Assembly (NCBI RefSeq): GCF_022539505.1
Contig: NC_061509.1
Span: forward strand, 205,308,721-205,372,720
Direction: 5' to 3'
DNA: 64,000 bases
From: Lolium rigidum
Taxonomy: Eukaryota; Streptophyta; Magnoliopsida; Poales; Poaceae
Of the stretch, positions 1-10,849 are shown piece after piece. Numbering within the stretch: the stretch's first letter is position 1; every line of letters begins with the position of its first letter. The position numbers were made by a program, and so were the translations under genes. Under the pieces are notes generated by a model. It was given only the letters and a program-made list of their open reading frames with translations, was not told where the DNA came from and did not search any database.

Positions 1-1330
1 TTTGAGAGGCGGCAGGGGATCGAAAGAAAAAGGCAAGTGACCAAATTTGAGGTGCCAAAAAAACTCCAAGAAAAGAAAGTTTTATAGTACATAGAGGATG
101 ACATGCGGGTCCCAGGAAGCAGTAGCGGTATCACCGTTTGAGAGGCGGCAGGGGATCGAAAGAAAAAGGCAAGTGACCAAATATGAGGTGCCAAAAATAA
201 TTCAAGAAAAGAAAGTTTTATAGTGCATAGAGGATGACATGCGGGTCCCAGTTAGCAGACAGCGGTATCACCGTTTGAGAGGCTAGGGGGATCGAAAGAA
301 AAAGGCAAGTGACCAAATTTGAGGTGCCAAAAAAACTCCAAGAAAAGAAAGTTTTATAGTACATAGAGGATGACATGCGGGTCCCCTTTAGCAGCGGCGG
401 TATCACCGTTTGAGAGGCGGGGGATCGAAAGAAAAAGGCAAGTGACCAAATATGAGGTGCCAAAAATAATTCAAGAAAAGAAAGTTTTATAGTGCATAGA
501 GGATGACATGCGGGTCCCGAGTTAGCGGCAGCGGTATCACCGTTTGAGAGGCGGCGGGGGATCGAAAGAAAAAGGCAAGTGACCAAATTTGAGGTGCCAA
601 AAAAAACTCCAAGAAAAGAAAGTTTTATAGTACATAGAGGATGACATGCGGGTCCCGGCTTAGCAGCAGGCGGTATCACCGTTTGAGAGGCGGCAGGGGA
701 TCGAAAGAAAAAGGCAAGTGACCAAATATGAGGTGCCAAAAATAATTCAAGAAAAGAAAGTTTTATAGTGCATAGAGGATGACATGCGGGTCCCGATTAG
801 CAGGCAGCGGTATCACCGTTTGAGACGGCGGGGGATCGAAAGAAAAAGGCAAGTGACCAAATTTGAGGTGCCAAAAAAACTCCAAGAAAAGAAAGTTTTA
901 TAGTACATAGAGGATGACATGCGGGTCCCCTTTAGCAGCAGCGGTATCACCGTTTGAGAGGCGGCAGGGGATCGAAAGAAAAAGGCAAGTGACCAAATAT
1001 GAGGTGCCAAAAATAATTCAAGAAAAGAAAGTTTTATAGTGCATAGAGGATGACATGCGGGTCCCAGTTAGCGCAGCGGTATCACCGTTTGAGAGGCGGA
1101 GGGGATCGAAAGAAAAAGGCAAGTGACCAAATTTGAGGTGCCAAAAAAAAGTCCAAGAAAAGAAAGTTGATTGCACATAGAGGATGACATGCGGGTCCCA
1201 TTTAGCAGCAGCGGTCTCAACGTTTCCAAGGCGGCAAGGGATCAAAAGAAAAAGGAAGTAGCCGAAATCGGGGGTCAAAAAAATCCAAGAATAGAAAGAA
1301 TTTTGGTTCATAGAGGATGACATGCGGGAC
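1..1330. repeat. Tandem array of ~136-bp units, alternating A and B types
   Basis: The anchor gaggatgacatgcgggtccc recurs at about 94, 230, 366, 499, 637, 775, 910, 1046 and 1180, with a decayed copy at 1313. Spacing is 133-138 bp. Units alternate strictly. Type A has 'aaatttgaggtg' and 'tagtacatag'; type B has 'aaatatgaggtg', 'aataattc' and 'tagtgcatag'. The true period is therefore a ~272-bp dimer. Spacing varies mainly in a short G-rich stretch around 'gaggcggcagggga'. The last two units are clearly diverged. Long open frames on the minus strand are by-products of the repetition. The array is cut by the window start. Confidence 0.95.
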
Positions 1331-1650
1331 CCATGATCCCGCATCGTAAACGGCTCGATCGGAGAACGTTGAACGAGATGGCGCGATCGAGAAAAAAACA
1401 ATGCCGGAGAGGCTGCCATCCGGGCCCTACATCCCTCGGCGGTGCGGATTTGCGTTGACTCGGCCGGCGAACCCGAGAATTCGCGATGCACCACGTCCCG
1501 GGCCACCATACGCGACGTTTTGGCCGCTTTCGTCGGGCTAGGTGGCCTCAAAAACGAGAAAAAAAGAAGTTTTGACATGCACCACGGAGGGACCAAAATC
1601 GTCGGCCATGGTACACCAGCAACCACGGCGCGACTTCAACTTCGTCGGCC
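1331..1650. other. GC-richer stretch after the tandem array, no gene seen
   Basis: The stretch contains weak echoes of the array, such as 'aaaagaagttttgacatgcacc', and several CG-rich tracts. It could be a degenerate edge of the array or the 5' flank of the LINE that follows. I see no convincing coding sequence here. Confidence 0.4.
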
Positions 1651-2405
1651 ATGGCAACTTTTCTTGTAGTGGATGGTAATCCACCTCTTGCTCCACAACC
1701 GCCCCATGATGATGATGGAGAGGATGGCGATGATGATCCTTATGAGGATGATCTGCTGGGCGATGAACTAAACGAAGGACATGAGACAACTGTGTTTGTA
1801 CAGAACAATTCGCAAAAGCCCGTGATGCAAAATGAGCAAAGATCTAGAGGGTACATTTCTCCAACAGCTGGGAGAAAACCTGGTACAAAAACTTGCAGAA
1901 TGGAGATGATAAAAGCAAAAAACACACATAGTGCAATCAGCAAATTCCAAGCTTTGATGGAAATGAATAAGATGGACTCGAATGATGGAAGTTGATCAGC
2001 CGATTGGTAATTTGCAAGACATGGTGTTATTTGGTTAAAAAAATGGGGAGAAAGCTTTAGCTGATTAAGGATACACTGTGGAACCTCCCAATGTCCAGGA
2101 TACAACTCCGGACCCTACAACGGCTGAAGCTACTATGAGAGACAAAAGAAGGACCACAATGGGAACCAGTCCAAGCAACTAGACAAAGCGCAAGAATTTC
2201 TCAAGATGGGAAGAAGATGGTGGATAAGGCAATGGAGCTGCTGCAAAAAAAAAACCTGGAAGTTCCTGGGAAAGGTAAAACTTTAAAACACTCATTTGCT
2301 GCTATTTGCAACTCAGCCCTAGCTAATTAGGCGCTTAAAATTGGTGTTAATTTGGGTGATTCAATAGATAAAATAATTGATAATATAGCTAAAAAAACAT
2401 GTGGA
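1651..2405 (+). pseudogene. LINE ORF1-like remnant
   Basis: The longest open piece (1651-1995, 114 codons) is very acidic near its start, with runs of Asp and Glu, and reads as a remnant. Later text at about 2330-2405 reads as LKIGVNLGDSIDKIIDNIAK in one frame, resembling the tail of ORF1 products that lie upstream of plant LINE ORF2. No zinc knuckle is visible. The assignment rests mainly on position immediately upstream of ORF2, so the product is uncertain. Confidence 0.4.
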
Positions 2406-2631
2406 AACTAGTAGGATGGACAAACTCTTTGATACACAACCTGAGATTTTTCTTCCGTCTGGATTTGTTACTTGAAGGTATTATAGAGAATGCTGAAAGG
2501 GACACTAGTCCTGATGATATAGGGGAAAAATCGATGGACAGAGAAAAACTTTCGGAGGAAGATGACTCATTAGAGTCTGGTCTCTATTCTTGAAGGGGAG
2601 GAAGAGGAAAGAATAAAAGTATATTTTTATC

Positions 2632-3450
2632 ATGATAGGGAGTATATGGAATATTAGGGGTTTAATAATCCCATTAGGGCAACACGAGCTATGAAATTCC
2701 TAGCAAAACGCAAAACTGATTTCGTCGGCTTTTCTGAGACCAAGAAGGATTATTTTAGTCGTTCGTTCTTAGGTAGTCTAACAAAGTATGGCAATTTTCA
2801 ATGGAACTATCTCCCAGCAGTAGGTACTAGTGGTGGGGTGTTAGTAGGTATTAATGAAGATGCTTATGAAGTGGTATCTTGGTCCATTCGGAAACTGCTA
2901 CTGTTATTAATAGAAAATATGTTTTTCTCTGGAATATGATGGCTGTTTATGGGTCTACATATGATGAACGTAAATAGGAGTTTACCAATGAACTTGAACT
3001 TATCTGTGCTAATAACACACTCCCTATTTTGATTGGAGGGGACTTTAATATCATTAGAGATGCCTCGGAGAAAACTAAACGTCAAAAAAACATGGCCCGA
3101 CAAATTTAACAATTGGGTTAACCAATTTGGTTTAGTGGAGATCAAACTTTCAAACAAGTTGTTCACGTGGTGTAGCAATCAAAAAAATCTAGTTATGGCG
3201 GCAATTGATTTTTTGTGTGTCAACTTGTTGGGATGCTCATTTTCCCACTGCTCGTGTCCAAGCCTTAGCTAGGAATGGGGGTGATCACACAAATTTTGGC
3301 GATAATACACTTACTGGACATAAACCTTTTCATTTCGGAAAATGGTGGTTGGAAAAAGGTGACTGTATTAAAGTTGTTTATAATTCCAAGAATGCCTCTA
3401 CTAGGGGAAAAGTGCCACTGATATTTTGCATGAAAAGCAGAAAAGATTAA
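2632..3450 (+). pseudogene. LINE ORF2, apurinic-type endonuclease domain
   Basis: The probable ORF2 start is the ATG at 2632, giving SIWNIRG and then, after a 1-bp frame loss near 2665, FVGFSETKKDYF. Further endonuclease signatures are GTSGGVLVGIN (about 2828-2860), IGGDFNIIRDASEK (about 3030-3075) and a decayed ARVQALARNGGDHT (about 3250-3290), which corresponds to the catalytic SDH region with Ser replaced by Gly. This family nicks target DNA for target-primed reverse transcription. Multiple frame changes mean no intact protein. Confidence 0.85.
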
Positions 3451-4277
3451 GGAAATGCCTTAAAGGATGGAATGCTAACATTGAATCTGAACAAAGAATA
3501 ATAAAGAAGGTGCTTATTGCTGAGTTTGACTATTTAGACATCTTGTCTGAAACGCAGCAGCTTCTTCCAGAAGAATTTGATAGGAAGAAAGAAATTACTA
3601 AGAAACTAAATGCAATCTATGTGAATGAGGAGATAAAGGCTAGATAGAGGTCCAGGGAAAAATAAATTATGGAGGGTGATAGGAATACATCATATTTTAA
3701 TGTTGTAGCTAATCAAAGGAAGCATACAAATAAAATTGTTGTGCTAGAAGGGCCGTTAGGCGCAGAAGTTGTAGAAACACCATATATGCTTAAACTTCCA
3801 GTTTCTTATTATAAAATTATTCTTGGGAAAGGAGAGAGACTTGACATATCATTGATGCATTTCTTTTTGGAACCTAATGATATGGTCAATGAGGAGGAAA
3901 ATACTACGTTTGATACCCCCTTTTCGGAGGAGGAGATAAAAGAAGCAGTGTTTGGATCCTACGCAGAGGGGGCGCCAGGACTTGATGGCTTCTCATTTCT
4001 TTTCTATCAGAAGTTTTGGGAGGCAATTAAAACAGATCTGATCAATATCTTTAGAGATTTTGATGATAACGTAGCTGATATGTATAGACTAAACTTTAGT
4101 TTGGTCACACTAATTCCAAAAGAAAATGATGCAAAAACGTTGTAGAAGTTTAGACTAATAGCTTTTAAAAATTGTTGTGAAATCTTTTCAAAGGCTTGTA
4201 ATAATAGAATGAGTACGTGTGTTAATAGATTGATTTCACTCAACTAAACCACCTTTATTCGAGAGAGATATATTCTT

Positions 4278-4584
4278 TTTTTTTTTGCGAAACACAGTAC
4301 AATCAAAGACGCTCATACATACGCGCACACACTCACCCCTATGAACGCACACACGCACACCCTACCCCTATGAGCACCTCCAAGAGACTGCGTTGAAGAA
4401 CTGATCCGGCGGGTCTTGAGATTGACGAAGTCACCACGAGCGCCTCGCTGTCGACGGGAACGTCGCCTCCCACTGAAGAATATTCCACCTTTATGAGACA
4501 CCAAAGTGTCAAATCTGGGATTTGAACTCTGGTGGGCTGGGGGTGCCACTACCCTCCTAACCATCCAACCACGGGTTGGTTCTC
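4278..4584 (-). mobile_element. Au-type SINE inserted in the LINE
   Basis: Read on the minus strand, the element starts with a tRNA-like head: 'gttggatggttaggaggg' resembles an A box and 'gagttcaaatccc' a B box. The body contains 'gaggcgacgttcccgtcgac' and 'gaggtgctcataggggtagg', both typical of the grass Au SINE, and it ends in a T-run on the plus strand at 4278-4288. It is flanked by identical 16-bp copies of agagagatatattctt at 4262-4277 and 4585-4600. Removing the SINE plus one copy restores LINE RT text (RERYILESVVMAHEI). Confidence 0.93.
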
Positions 4585-4965
4585 AGAGAGATATATTCTT
4601 GAGAGTGTGGTCATGGCGCATGAGATTATTGATGACGTTCAGTACAATAAAAAGGAAGGGATTATTTTGAAGCTGGATTATGAAAAAGCCTACCAATCGA
4701 GTCGATCTCTCCTTCGTAAGGAAATGCTCAAACAAAGGGGTTTTAACCACAAGTGGGTATTTTTTTTTGTACATTAGTACATGGTGGTTCAGTGGGGATA
4801 AGAATTAATGAACAAAATAGAAATTTATTTCAAACGGGGAAAGGGCTGCGGCAGGGGGATCCCTTGTGGCCAATCTTATATAATATGATGGCGGATATCT
4901 TCTCAGAAGTGCTCTCTAGAGCCGCCAAACAAGGTTTAATCTCTAGGTTTTTAACCAGACTGAGG

Positions 4966-5047
4966 CTAGAGGGTGTGATTATCTCACAAGACGGGGATGA
5001 TTCATGCTAGAGGGTGTGATTATCTCACAAGACGCGGATGATTCATG
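4966..5047 (+). repeat. 41-bp tandem duplication inside the LINE RT
   Basis: The segment 4966-5006 ('ctagagggtgtgattatctc...') is repeated at 5007-5047 with a single mismatch. Forty-one is not a multiple of three, so it shifts the frame just before the FMDD box. Confidence 0.95.
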
Positions 5048-5616
5048 GATGACACGTTCCTTTTCTTACGAAACAATGTAGAGTCATCAATGAATCTCAA
5101 GTGGATTTTATCTGTCTTTGAATAAATGTCTTGAATTCAAACTAATTTTCATAAATGTGATTTGGTGCTGATAAACATACCTACAACACAAATTAATGTG
5201 TTGTCTCAAATATTTGGGTGCAAATTTAGCTCCTTACCTTTTTAATACCTGGGAGTACCTCTGCATTATGGCAAGCTTCGAAAATAAGATCTTCAATCTA
5301 TAATTGATCAAATTCTCAAAAGGATAGGGGCTGGAGAGGAAGATTACTGTCATATGCAGCCACAATTATCATAAAATCATGCCTAGCCAGTATCCCTATA
5401 TATTTATTATCTGCGATTAAATTCCCTACATGGGCCATTAGAGCCATCAATTCGCAAATGGCACACTGCCCGTTGGACAATTACGAAGGACATAATAAAT
5501 ACCATTTGGCCAACTGGGATTTGGTGACCTTGAAAAAATAATATGGTGGTCTTGGTATACCAGATATTAGAGAAATGAATACGTGTTTGCTTGCATCCTA
5601 GATAAGGATTTATAAT

Positions 5617-6600
5617 ATGGATGGGACAAGCTTTGGAAAACAAATAATGGATTTAAAGTATGACACAAAAAATCCAAGTAACTTCAACTATAGTATCTTA
5701 GATGCTTCTCATTTTTTGGAAGGGAGTTATGTGGGCTCCAAATGCAGTGAGAATGGGGTACAAATGGAAAATTGGCGATGGAAAGATGATAAGATTCTGG
5801 GAGGATCAATGGTTGGGTAGCACTAGCTTAGCAATGTTTTTTTGGGATATCTATTATATTTGTAACCAACAAGGGGCTATTGTTAGAGTTGTTTGGGATG
5901 CATTGGAGCTAAAACTCACCTTTAGGAGAAATTTTAGCCCAGCCATGATGGATCAATGGTTACAAGTTGAGCATATTGCTAAATCCATCAAGTATGATGG
6001 TGTAGAAGATGCGATGGTTTGGGAGCTTCACGGTTATGGAGTGTATACCTCACAATATTTATATGCCATCCTGAATTTTAGGGGGTTAACCCGGTTTACA
6101 TACCTGATGTTTGGAGTTTTTTTGTGCCTCCTAGGGTGCAAGTCTTCCTCTAGTTTTTGTCACACAACAAGCTCCTCACTAGAGACAATCTAGCTAAGCA
6201 AGAAGACGTAGCTAATGAAACTTGCCTTTTATGTGCAGATAAAGAGAGCACTGATCATTTTTTATCTCTCGTGCGATATTGTGAAAGTCATGTGGTCAGA
6301 ATCTGTGATCCTAGGTAGACAAGCAGGTGGAAATTATGAAAATGTTGCTATATTATGGATAAGTAACAATAAGAATGATGTGATTAACATGGTTTCTACT
6401 GCTTTCATGTGGGCAATGTGGACATAGGAATGACATTTTCTTTCGAAACAACTTATTGTTTGGAATGAAGGTCCCATGGGTGCGCCTTGCGAAGTTACTA
6501 AAAAGACGGCTTCCCCTATGCCCAAGGCAGGTTGCAGCGTGCATGAAGGACTATGTCGTATGCAAGACCTTCCTGGGAGTTGTCATTCTTTTTGACATGG
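5617..6600 (+). pseudogene. LINE ORF2 C-terminal zf-RVT-type region
   Basis: The reading KWKIGDGKMIRFWEDQWLGS (about 5761-5820) and later pieces around ETCLLCADKESTDHF (about 6215-6262) match the cysteine/histidine region found after RT in plant LINEs. FFRNNLLFGM near 6440-6465 fits the usual end of ORF2. At least three frame changes are needed, so it is a pseudogene. Confidence 0.8.
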
Positions 6601-6821
6601 TTTAGCTCCCGGTAGCCTTTCAGTTGTTGTTGGTTAAAAATGGTAGTTTGTGCCTGGAGGTTTATGGCCTTAGCCTGAACTTTTCTTTTATCTGAAAGAT
6701 GTGCTGTAAAAATTGGGCAATGTCGTTTCATTTTTCAATGACAAATTGAATGGTGTTGCGGCCTTTTGATCTAAAAACATGTACGGTGGTCGAAGTGCGC
6801 CCCGTGCATGCTCTATATTTC

Positions 6822-6927
6822 TACTCTATCCAATTCATATTAATTGTCGTTAATATAAATGTATCTAGATATTGTTTAGTTTAAGATACATTGAAATTAG
6901 CACAAATAATGTGGATCGGTGAGAGTA
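6822..6927. mobile_element. Stowaway-like MITE
   Basis: The left end TACTCTATCCAATTC and the reverse complement of the right end TACTCTCACCGATCC form imperfect terminal inverted repeats. The flanking dinucleotide is TA. Length (106 bp), AT-rich interior and TACTC start fit grass Stowaway MITEs of the Tc1/mariner superfamily. Confidence 0.75.
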
Positions 6928-7399
6928 CTACAACTCACCTATCGGTAGCTTTCCCATCGACTAGTGAGGATGGCTTCGGCTTTTTAATGAGGAAGGGGTA
7001 TGGCAAGAGCTTATATAAAATAAATACAATCACTTGAAAACACTAAATCAAGTCACCACGAGATCTACAATTTCACCTTTTCGGAAAGGCCTCATGAACG
7101 CTAAGGACAAGTTCTTTTGTAGAGGATCCTTCACCGCTCGGAATGGGATGAGTACTGGGTTTTTGGAAGACACTTTGTTAGGGGACACGACCCTATCACA
7201 CCAATATCCTTCTCTTTAAAACATTCTTGAAAACAAGTTTTCATGGCGAGTGTGTTTGCACAAACTCATTTGAATATCTCTTTGGAACTTTGTTAGAAAA
7301 TAAATGGGCACAATGGCAGAATCTTGTCCAACGCAAAAACTTAAAACAAAAGCCAAACCTAAAAGCTACAACAAAAAATTTAAACAAAAGCAAAAAAGA

Positions 7400-8447
7400 A
7401 ATAACCAGGTTGCCTCCCGCAAAGCTCTTTTTTATAGCCATATAGCTAGACTTCATACCGTTTACTTTTAGAAGTTGCACGTATCATGAGGGCAAGTCTC
7501 TATCTCTCCCCTTCTTTATTGGGACAGTGAATTCCACTTTTTACCCTGTAGTTCTGCATTTGTGCCACATATTACCCCATTTAGTGGAACTTCTACCAAA
7601 ATATCACATTTATGAGACTTTAAACACGGTTTAGACCCAATTTATGATTTTACTTGTTATTGTTAGAGAGAATAGATATGATACGTCAATGTGGAGCGAT
7701 AAAATATGTAAATATAGAAGGGACTCATGGACGATTTATGCCTAAACTTGTTTAATCCATATGTTCCCTTCATCACTAATGCCTTGATATTTTTAGACAA
7801 CGATCATCACCTAATACCTTGCCCAATGAACACACACCAGAATATAAGGGTCCAAAGTCTTTAAAATGGGTAATTTACACAAATTTTCACTCAGCGGGGT
7901 AATTTGTGTCACAAATGCAAAACTATAGGGTAAAAAGTGGAATTCACTCTTATTGGGAAGTTCGTCATGCACTTCTAGTGTGGGAAAGGATACTTCACAA
8001 TCCCCTCTTTTGAATCAATGATGACTGCACTTGTAGTTCTAAGAAAAAATCATCCAAAGATTATATGATATGGGTTTTTATTCTCCATGCCCATGATAAT
8101 AAAATCAACAGGCAAAAAAAGCTCATATGCAACTCAATAGGACATTATTAAGTCTACCTAAACCATACTTGGTACGTAGCATTTTTCCATAGGACCAATG
8201 TTTAGAGTTTCATATGGATTTTTTTAGGAATAGCACAAACACTAGACCCAAAATCAAGCACGACACTGCATGCAATCTTTCCCTGTGATGACTTGTAATT
8301 TTGGTTCCGTATATCCCTAGGCTTCAGCGGTATTATAGCCTTCTGATTATTGTACCTATCAATCTTTTCTTCAATAACAATATAAGCTAGTATGTAAGAT
8401 CCAATATATACCTGCTTGATGCATATCAATAGTGGGATCATTTTCAT
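7400..8447 (-). pseudogene. Ty3/gypsy aspartic-protease remnant with conserved post-ORF motif
   Basis: On the minus strand the piece 8202-8447 reads VVLDFGSSVCAIPKKI, the aspartic-protease active-site region with Gly-Ser-Ser. After frameshifts, about 8020-8110 reads VDFIIMGMENKNPYHIIFG, matching the second protease motif (IILGRPFL in R2). The MITE at 7525-7949 lies inside the tail. The minus-strand text at 7405-7441 (atggctataaaaaagagctt) matches the motif found after the ORFs of R1, R2 and R9. It is a dead relative of R2, with no RT seen. Confidence 0.65.
7525..7949. mobile_element. Mutator-like MITE with ~54-bp terminal inverted repeats
   Basis: Left terminus: agtgaattccacttttta, then ccctgtagttctgcatttgt. 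The reverse complement of the right terminus reads agtgaattccacttttta, then ccctatagttttgcatttgt. Inverted repeats extend about 54 bp with few mismatches. The flanks are identical 9-bp copies of ttattggga (7516-7524 and 7950-7958), the duplication length of Mutator-like elements. No transposase coding is present. Confidence 0.9.
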
Positions 8448-9896
8448 ATTTATGAATCCTCTTTAACTAGCTTTTACGCCTCCAGGGCATATGTAGGAGA
8501 GAGCACGTGCCACATGGACCCAGGATGTAAAGCGCGGTGCGCACTTAATTTAGGATTAAGAATGCTTCCCGCCACGTACGTACGTCGCTACGCGGGCAGC
8601 TAGCTGCAAGAAACGACGGTATACATTGATGCAACTGCTACCAAATGCAGCACCGTCGACTAGCTAGGTCCAAATGTGGACTAGCTGGATCCTACACATA
8701 CGTCTCGTACGATGCAATGCAACCGCTATACACAGGTACATACACGTGTGCATACGGGCATCGATCGGGGAGCTTTCAGGTTCTTTCCTTCCATCAATGG
8801 CATCCGTTGATGAATGCTCCATCGGTCGTGGTGGAGTAGCTTTCCACGCTTGAATGTATACGGTCTAGCTAGCAGCATGGCTCGCTCGGCCACTGGCGAC
8901 GTGCTAACCACCGAGCTATACCTGGCAACAGGAGCTACACCTTGTCGTTAGCCCTATATGTGGCTCTCAAGCTGCACTAACCACCACTCTAACCACATGA
9001 TATTTAGTGGTCCTCCTCGCGAATATCCCGAGTTGCTTAATTTGATCCCGGCCGCTCTCTCCCGATCTGCGAGTATCGACTAGTTTACTCGCGACGGTCT
9101 TAGTTTACTCACGCGGAGCACATGACGATCGAGAAGCATCTTAGTGTCAGGCTTCATAACTAATAATCAGGCTCTCCCACTTCGCCGGGTGCATGTGCCG
9201 GGCTACTGCGCCAGCTAGCTCTAGCAGCAGCATCAGTGAAAGCTTTCGAGCTTTGCTTGCTTATGGCCTAATGTAACGATGCCATCTTTTACTTTTAGTT
9301 TGGTGGCACTAAACAACGCTGAGGCGTGGGTACGGTCGGGGCGTTTTTTATGGGCTTCCCACGAGGCGCGCGCCCCAGGCATGCTCTATTTTTCTATCTT
9401 TTGCAGTCTTCTCTGTAGCTCGACGATCAATCGGTGACGATCGATGACTTTGCAGCACTGCATCGTGTCCGTGTGCGCGCGCGCAGATCATTCGAGAAGT
9501 GCCTTAATCAGCCACGGTAAACACGTATCTGGGAAATAGTCAGCGCGAAATCGAATATCATGCAGCGTTTCTGTTCACCGATGCACGCATCTTGCCACCT
9601 TCCGTCAACTGCACTAATATTTGTCTACTCTTATTACCATGCTCTTAGTTGTCCCTGAATTTCTAAGCTTGTTTTTTAATCGCCTTTTACAGCTATATAC
9701 TACAACGCCGCCTGTTTCCAAGCGAAGAATCAGATCTTTTAGGATCTCCAATGGAAGATTCGGCGAGCCCAATTTAGCAGTAGTAGTAGTCGCTAAATCT
9801 AAAGGAAAGAATTGTGAAGAATGGGTTGAGATTCGTCCCCTGCAGCTGATACCAGTGACGATTGGTGACACAGGTGAGGCATGTCTTGCATGTTTG
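8448..9896. other. Non-repetitive-looking intergenic stretch, no gene recognised
   Basis: Mixed-composition DNA with many short tetranucleotide runs such as 'gctagctag' and 'gtacgtacg'. Short open frames at 9614-9914 on both strands lack recognisable domains, and I do not support them as genes. I see no RNA gene and no clear transposon ends. Confidence 0.5.
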
Positions 9897-10849
9897 GTGG
9901 GCCAACGAAGCTAGGTAGCTTTTGTGGAAAAACGACCCCTCGGACGCCTCGCGTGAGGCTACTTCCGGGGCTCCCCAAACCCTAACCTAGGTAACACCCC
10001 GATCTCGTCTCTCTGGCCGGTGCCGCTGCCGGCGGTAGCGGCCGCGGTTGGCCACCGAAGGCGGGCGGGGGGGGGGTGCGGCAGCACGCTCGGCAGGCCC
10101 TCCTTCGCGCGGAGACGGGGCTTCACATGGGCGACGGCGGGGGAAAGTTGGTCCAGCAGCGGTTGCTGGAGCATGGCGGGGCAACGGTGGTGGGTGGAGC
10201 TCGGCGGGGAGTAGAGGAGATCGGGAGCGACGGTGGAGCTTTGGCAGGGAGAGAGGGACGCGGCGGCACCCTTTTCAACGAGGCGGCGGCGACTGCCGAC
10301 CATCTCCGCGCTGCGGTGCGCGGCAGCGTATCCCGTTGCCTGCTGGCTTGGGTGAAGGAGGAGAAGGTCATGCTCGATCTGGGCCTCTGCGGGCCCGATC
10401 TAGGCCACCGCGGGTCTATTTTGGGCTTTCGTGGCTTCGCTGCGGAGGTTCCTGCCTTGAGGTGGTCGGTGGCTGCTTCCCGTCTAAGTTGGAGGTGGTT
10501 GATGGACCGTGGCTCCTAACCATGTGAGGTTTCCGGCGGGTCGCGTGGGGGATGCTCGTTCGACCTGAATAAAGGTGGTGGTCCAACGAAGCTAGGTAGC
10601 TTTTGTGGAAAACGACCCCTCGAGTCGCCTCGCGCGAGGTTACTCTGGGGGCTCCCAAACCCTAACCTAGGTAACACCCGGATCTCGTCTCCCCGGTCGC
10701 TGCCGCCGCCGGCGGTGGCAGTCGCGCTCGGCCACCGAAGGCGGGGGGCGGCGGCGCGCTCGGTAGGCCCTCCTTCGTGCGGAGATGGGGCTTCACATGG
10801 GCTGCGGCGGGAGAAAGCTGGTCCGGCGGCGCTGGTTTGGCGGCGGTTG
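9897..10849 (+). repeat. GC-rich direct duplication (~681-bp period), second copy cut by R1
   Basis: The text 'ccaacgaagctaggtagctt' occurs at 9902 and 10583. The following ~250 bp match closely, including 'ccaaaccctaacctaggtaa', a GC-rich stretch with 'gccaccgaaggcggg', and 'ggggcttcacatggg'. The second copy stops at 10849, where the R1 LTR begins. Several long open frames here are consequences of high GC. The block may be a promoter-like or 5' UTR-like part of an unidentified transposon. Confidence 0.8.

Larger units (their letters stand above)
3669..5400 (+). pseudogene. LINE ORF2, reverse transcriptase domain, interrupted by a SINE
   Basis: RT signatures in order: EEEIKEAVFGSYAEGAPGLDG with FYQKFW (about 3928-4020), then the SINE, then ILKLDYEKAY (about 4664-4693), GLRQGDPLWPILYN (about 4843-4884) and the catalytic FMDD box (about 5044-5056). 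A 41-bp tandem duplication directly before FMDD breaks the frame. The following YLGV-type thumb region is recognisable near 5250. It is homologous to plant L1 RT but is a pseudogene. Confidence 0.88.
1651..6778 (+). mobile_element. Degenerate L1-type non-LTR retrotransposon (LINE)
   Basis: An ORF1-like acidic region is followed by an ORF2 with endonuclease, reverse transcriptase and a zf-RVT-type C-terminal region, in the order expected of plant L1 elements. The 3' end near 6760-6778 ends in 'ttttgatctaaaaa', typical of these elements, but a long poly-A tail is absent. The coding region has several frameshifts and stops, a 41-bp tandem duplication and an inserted SINE, so it is dead. The 5' boundary is approximate. 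I could not find a convincing target duplication for the LINE itself. Confidence 0.85.

Noticed and set aside
218..1626. Long minus-strand open frames across the tandem array
   Set aside because: They read repeated non-coding units in shifting frames; the apparent peptide repeats follow from the DNA repeats.
9975..9990. Telomere-like ccctaacc
   Set aside because: A single short match, not a tandem array.
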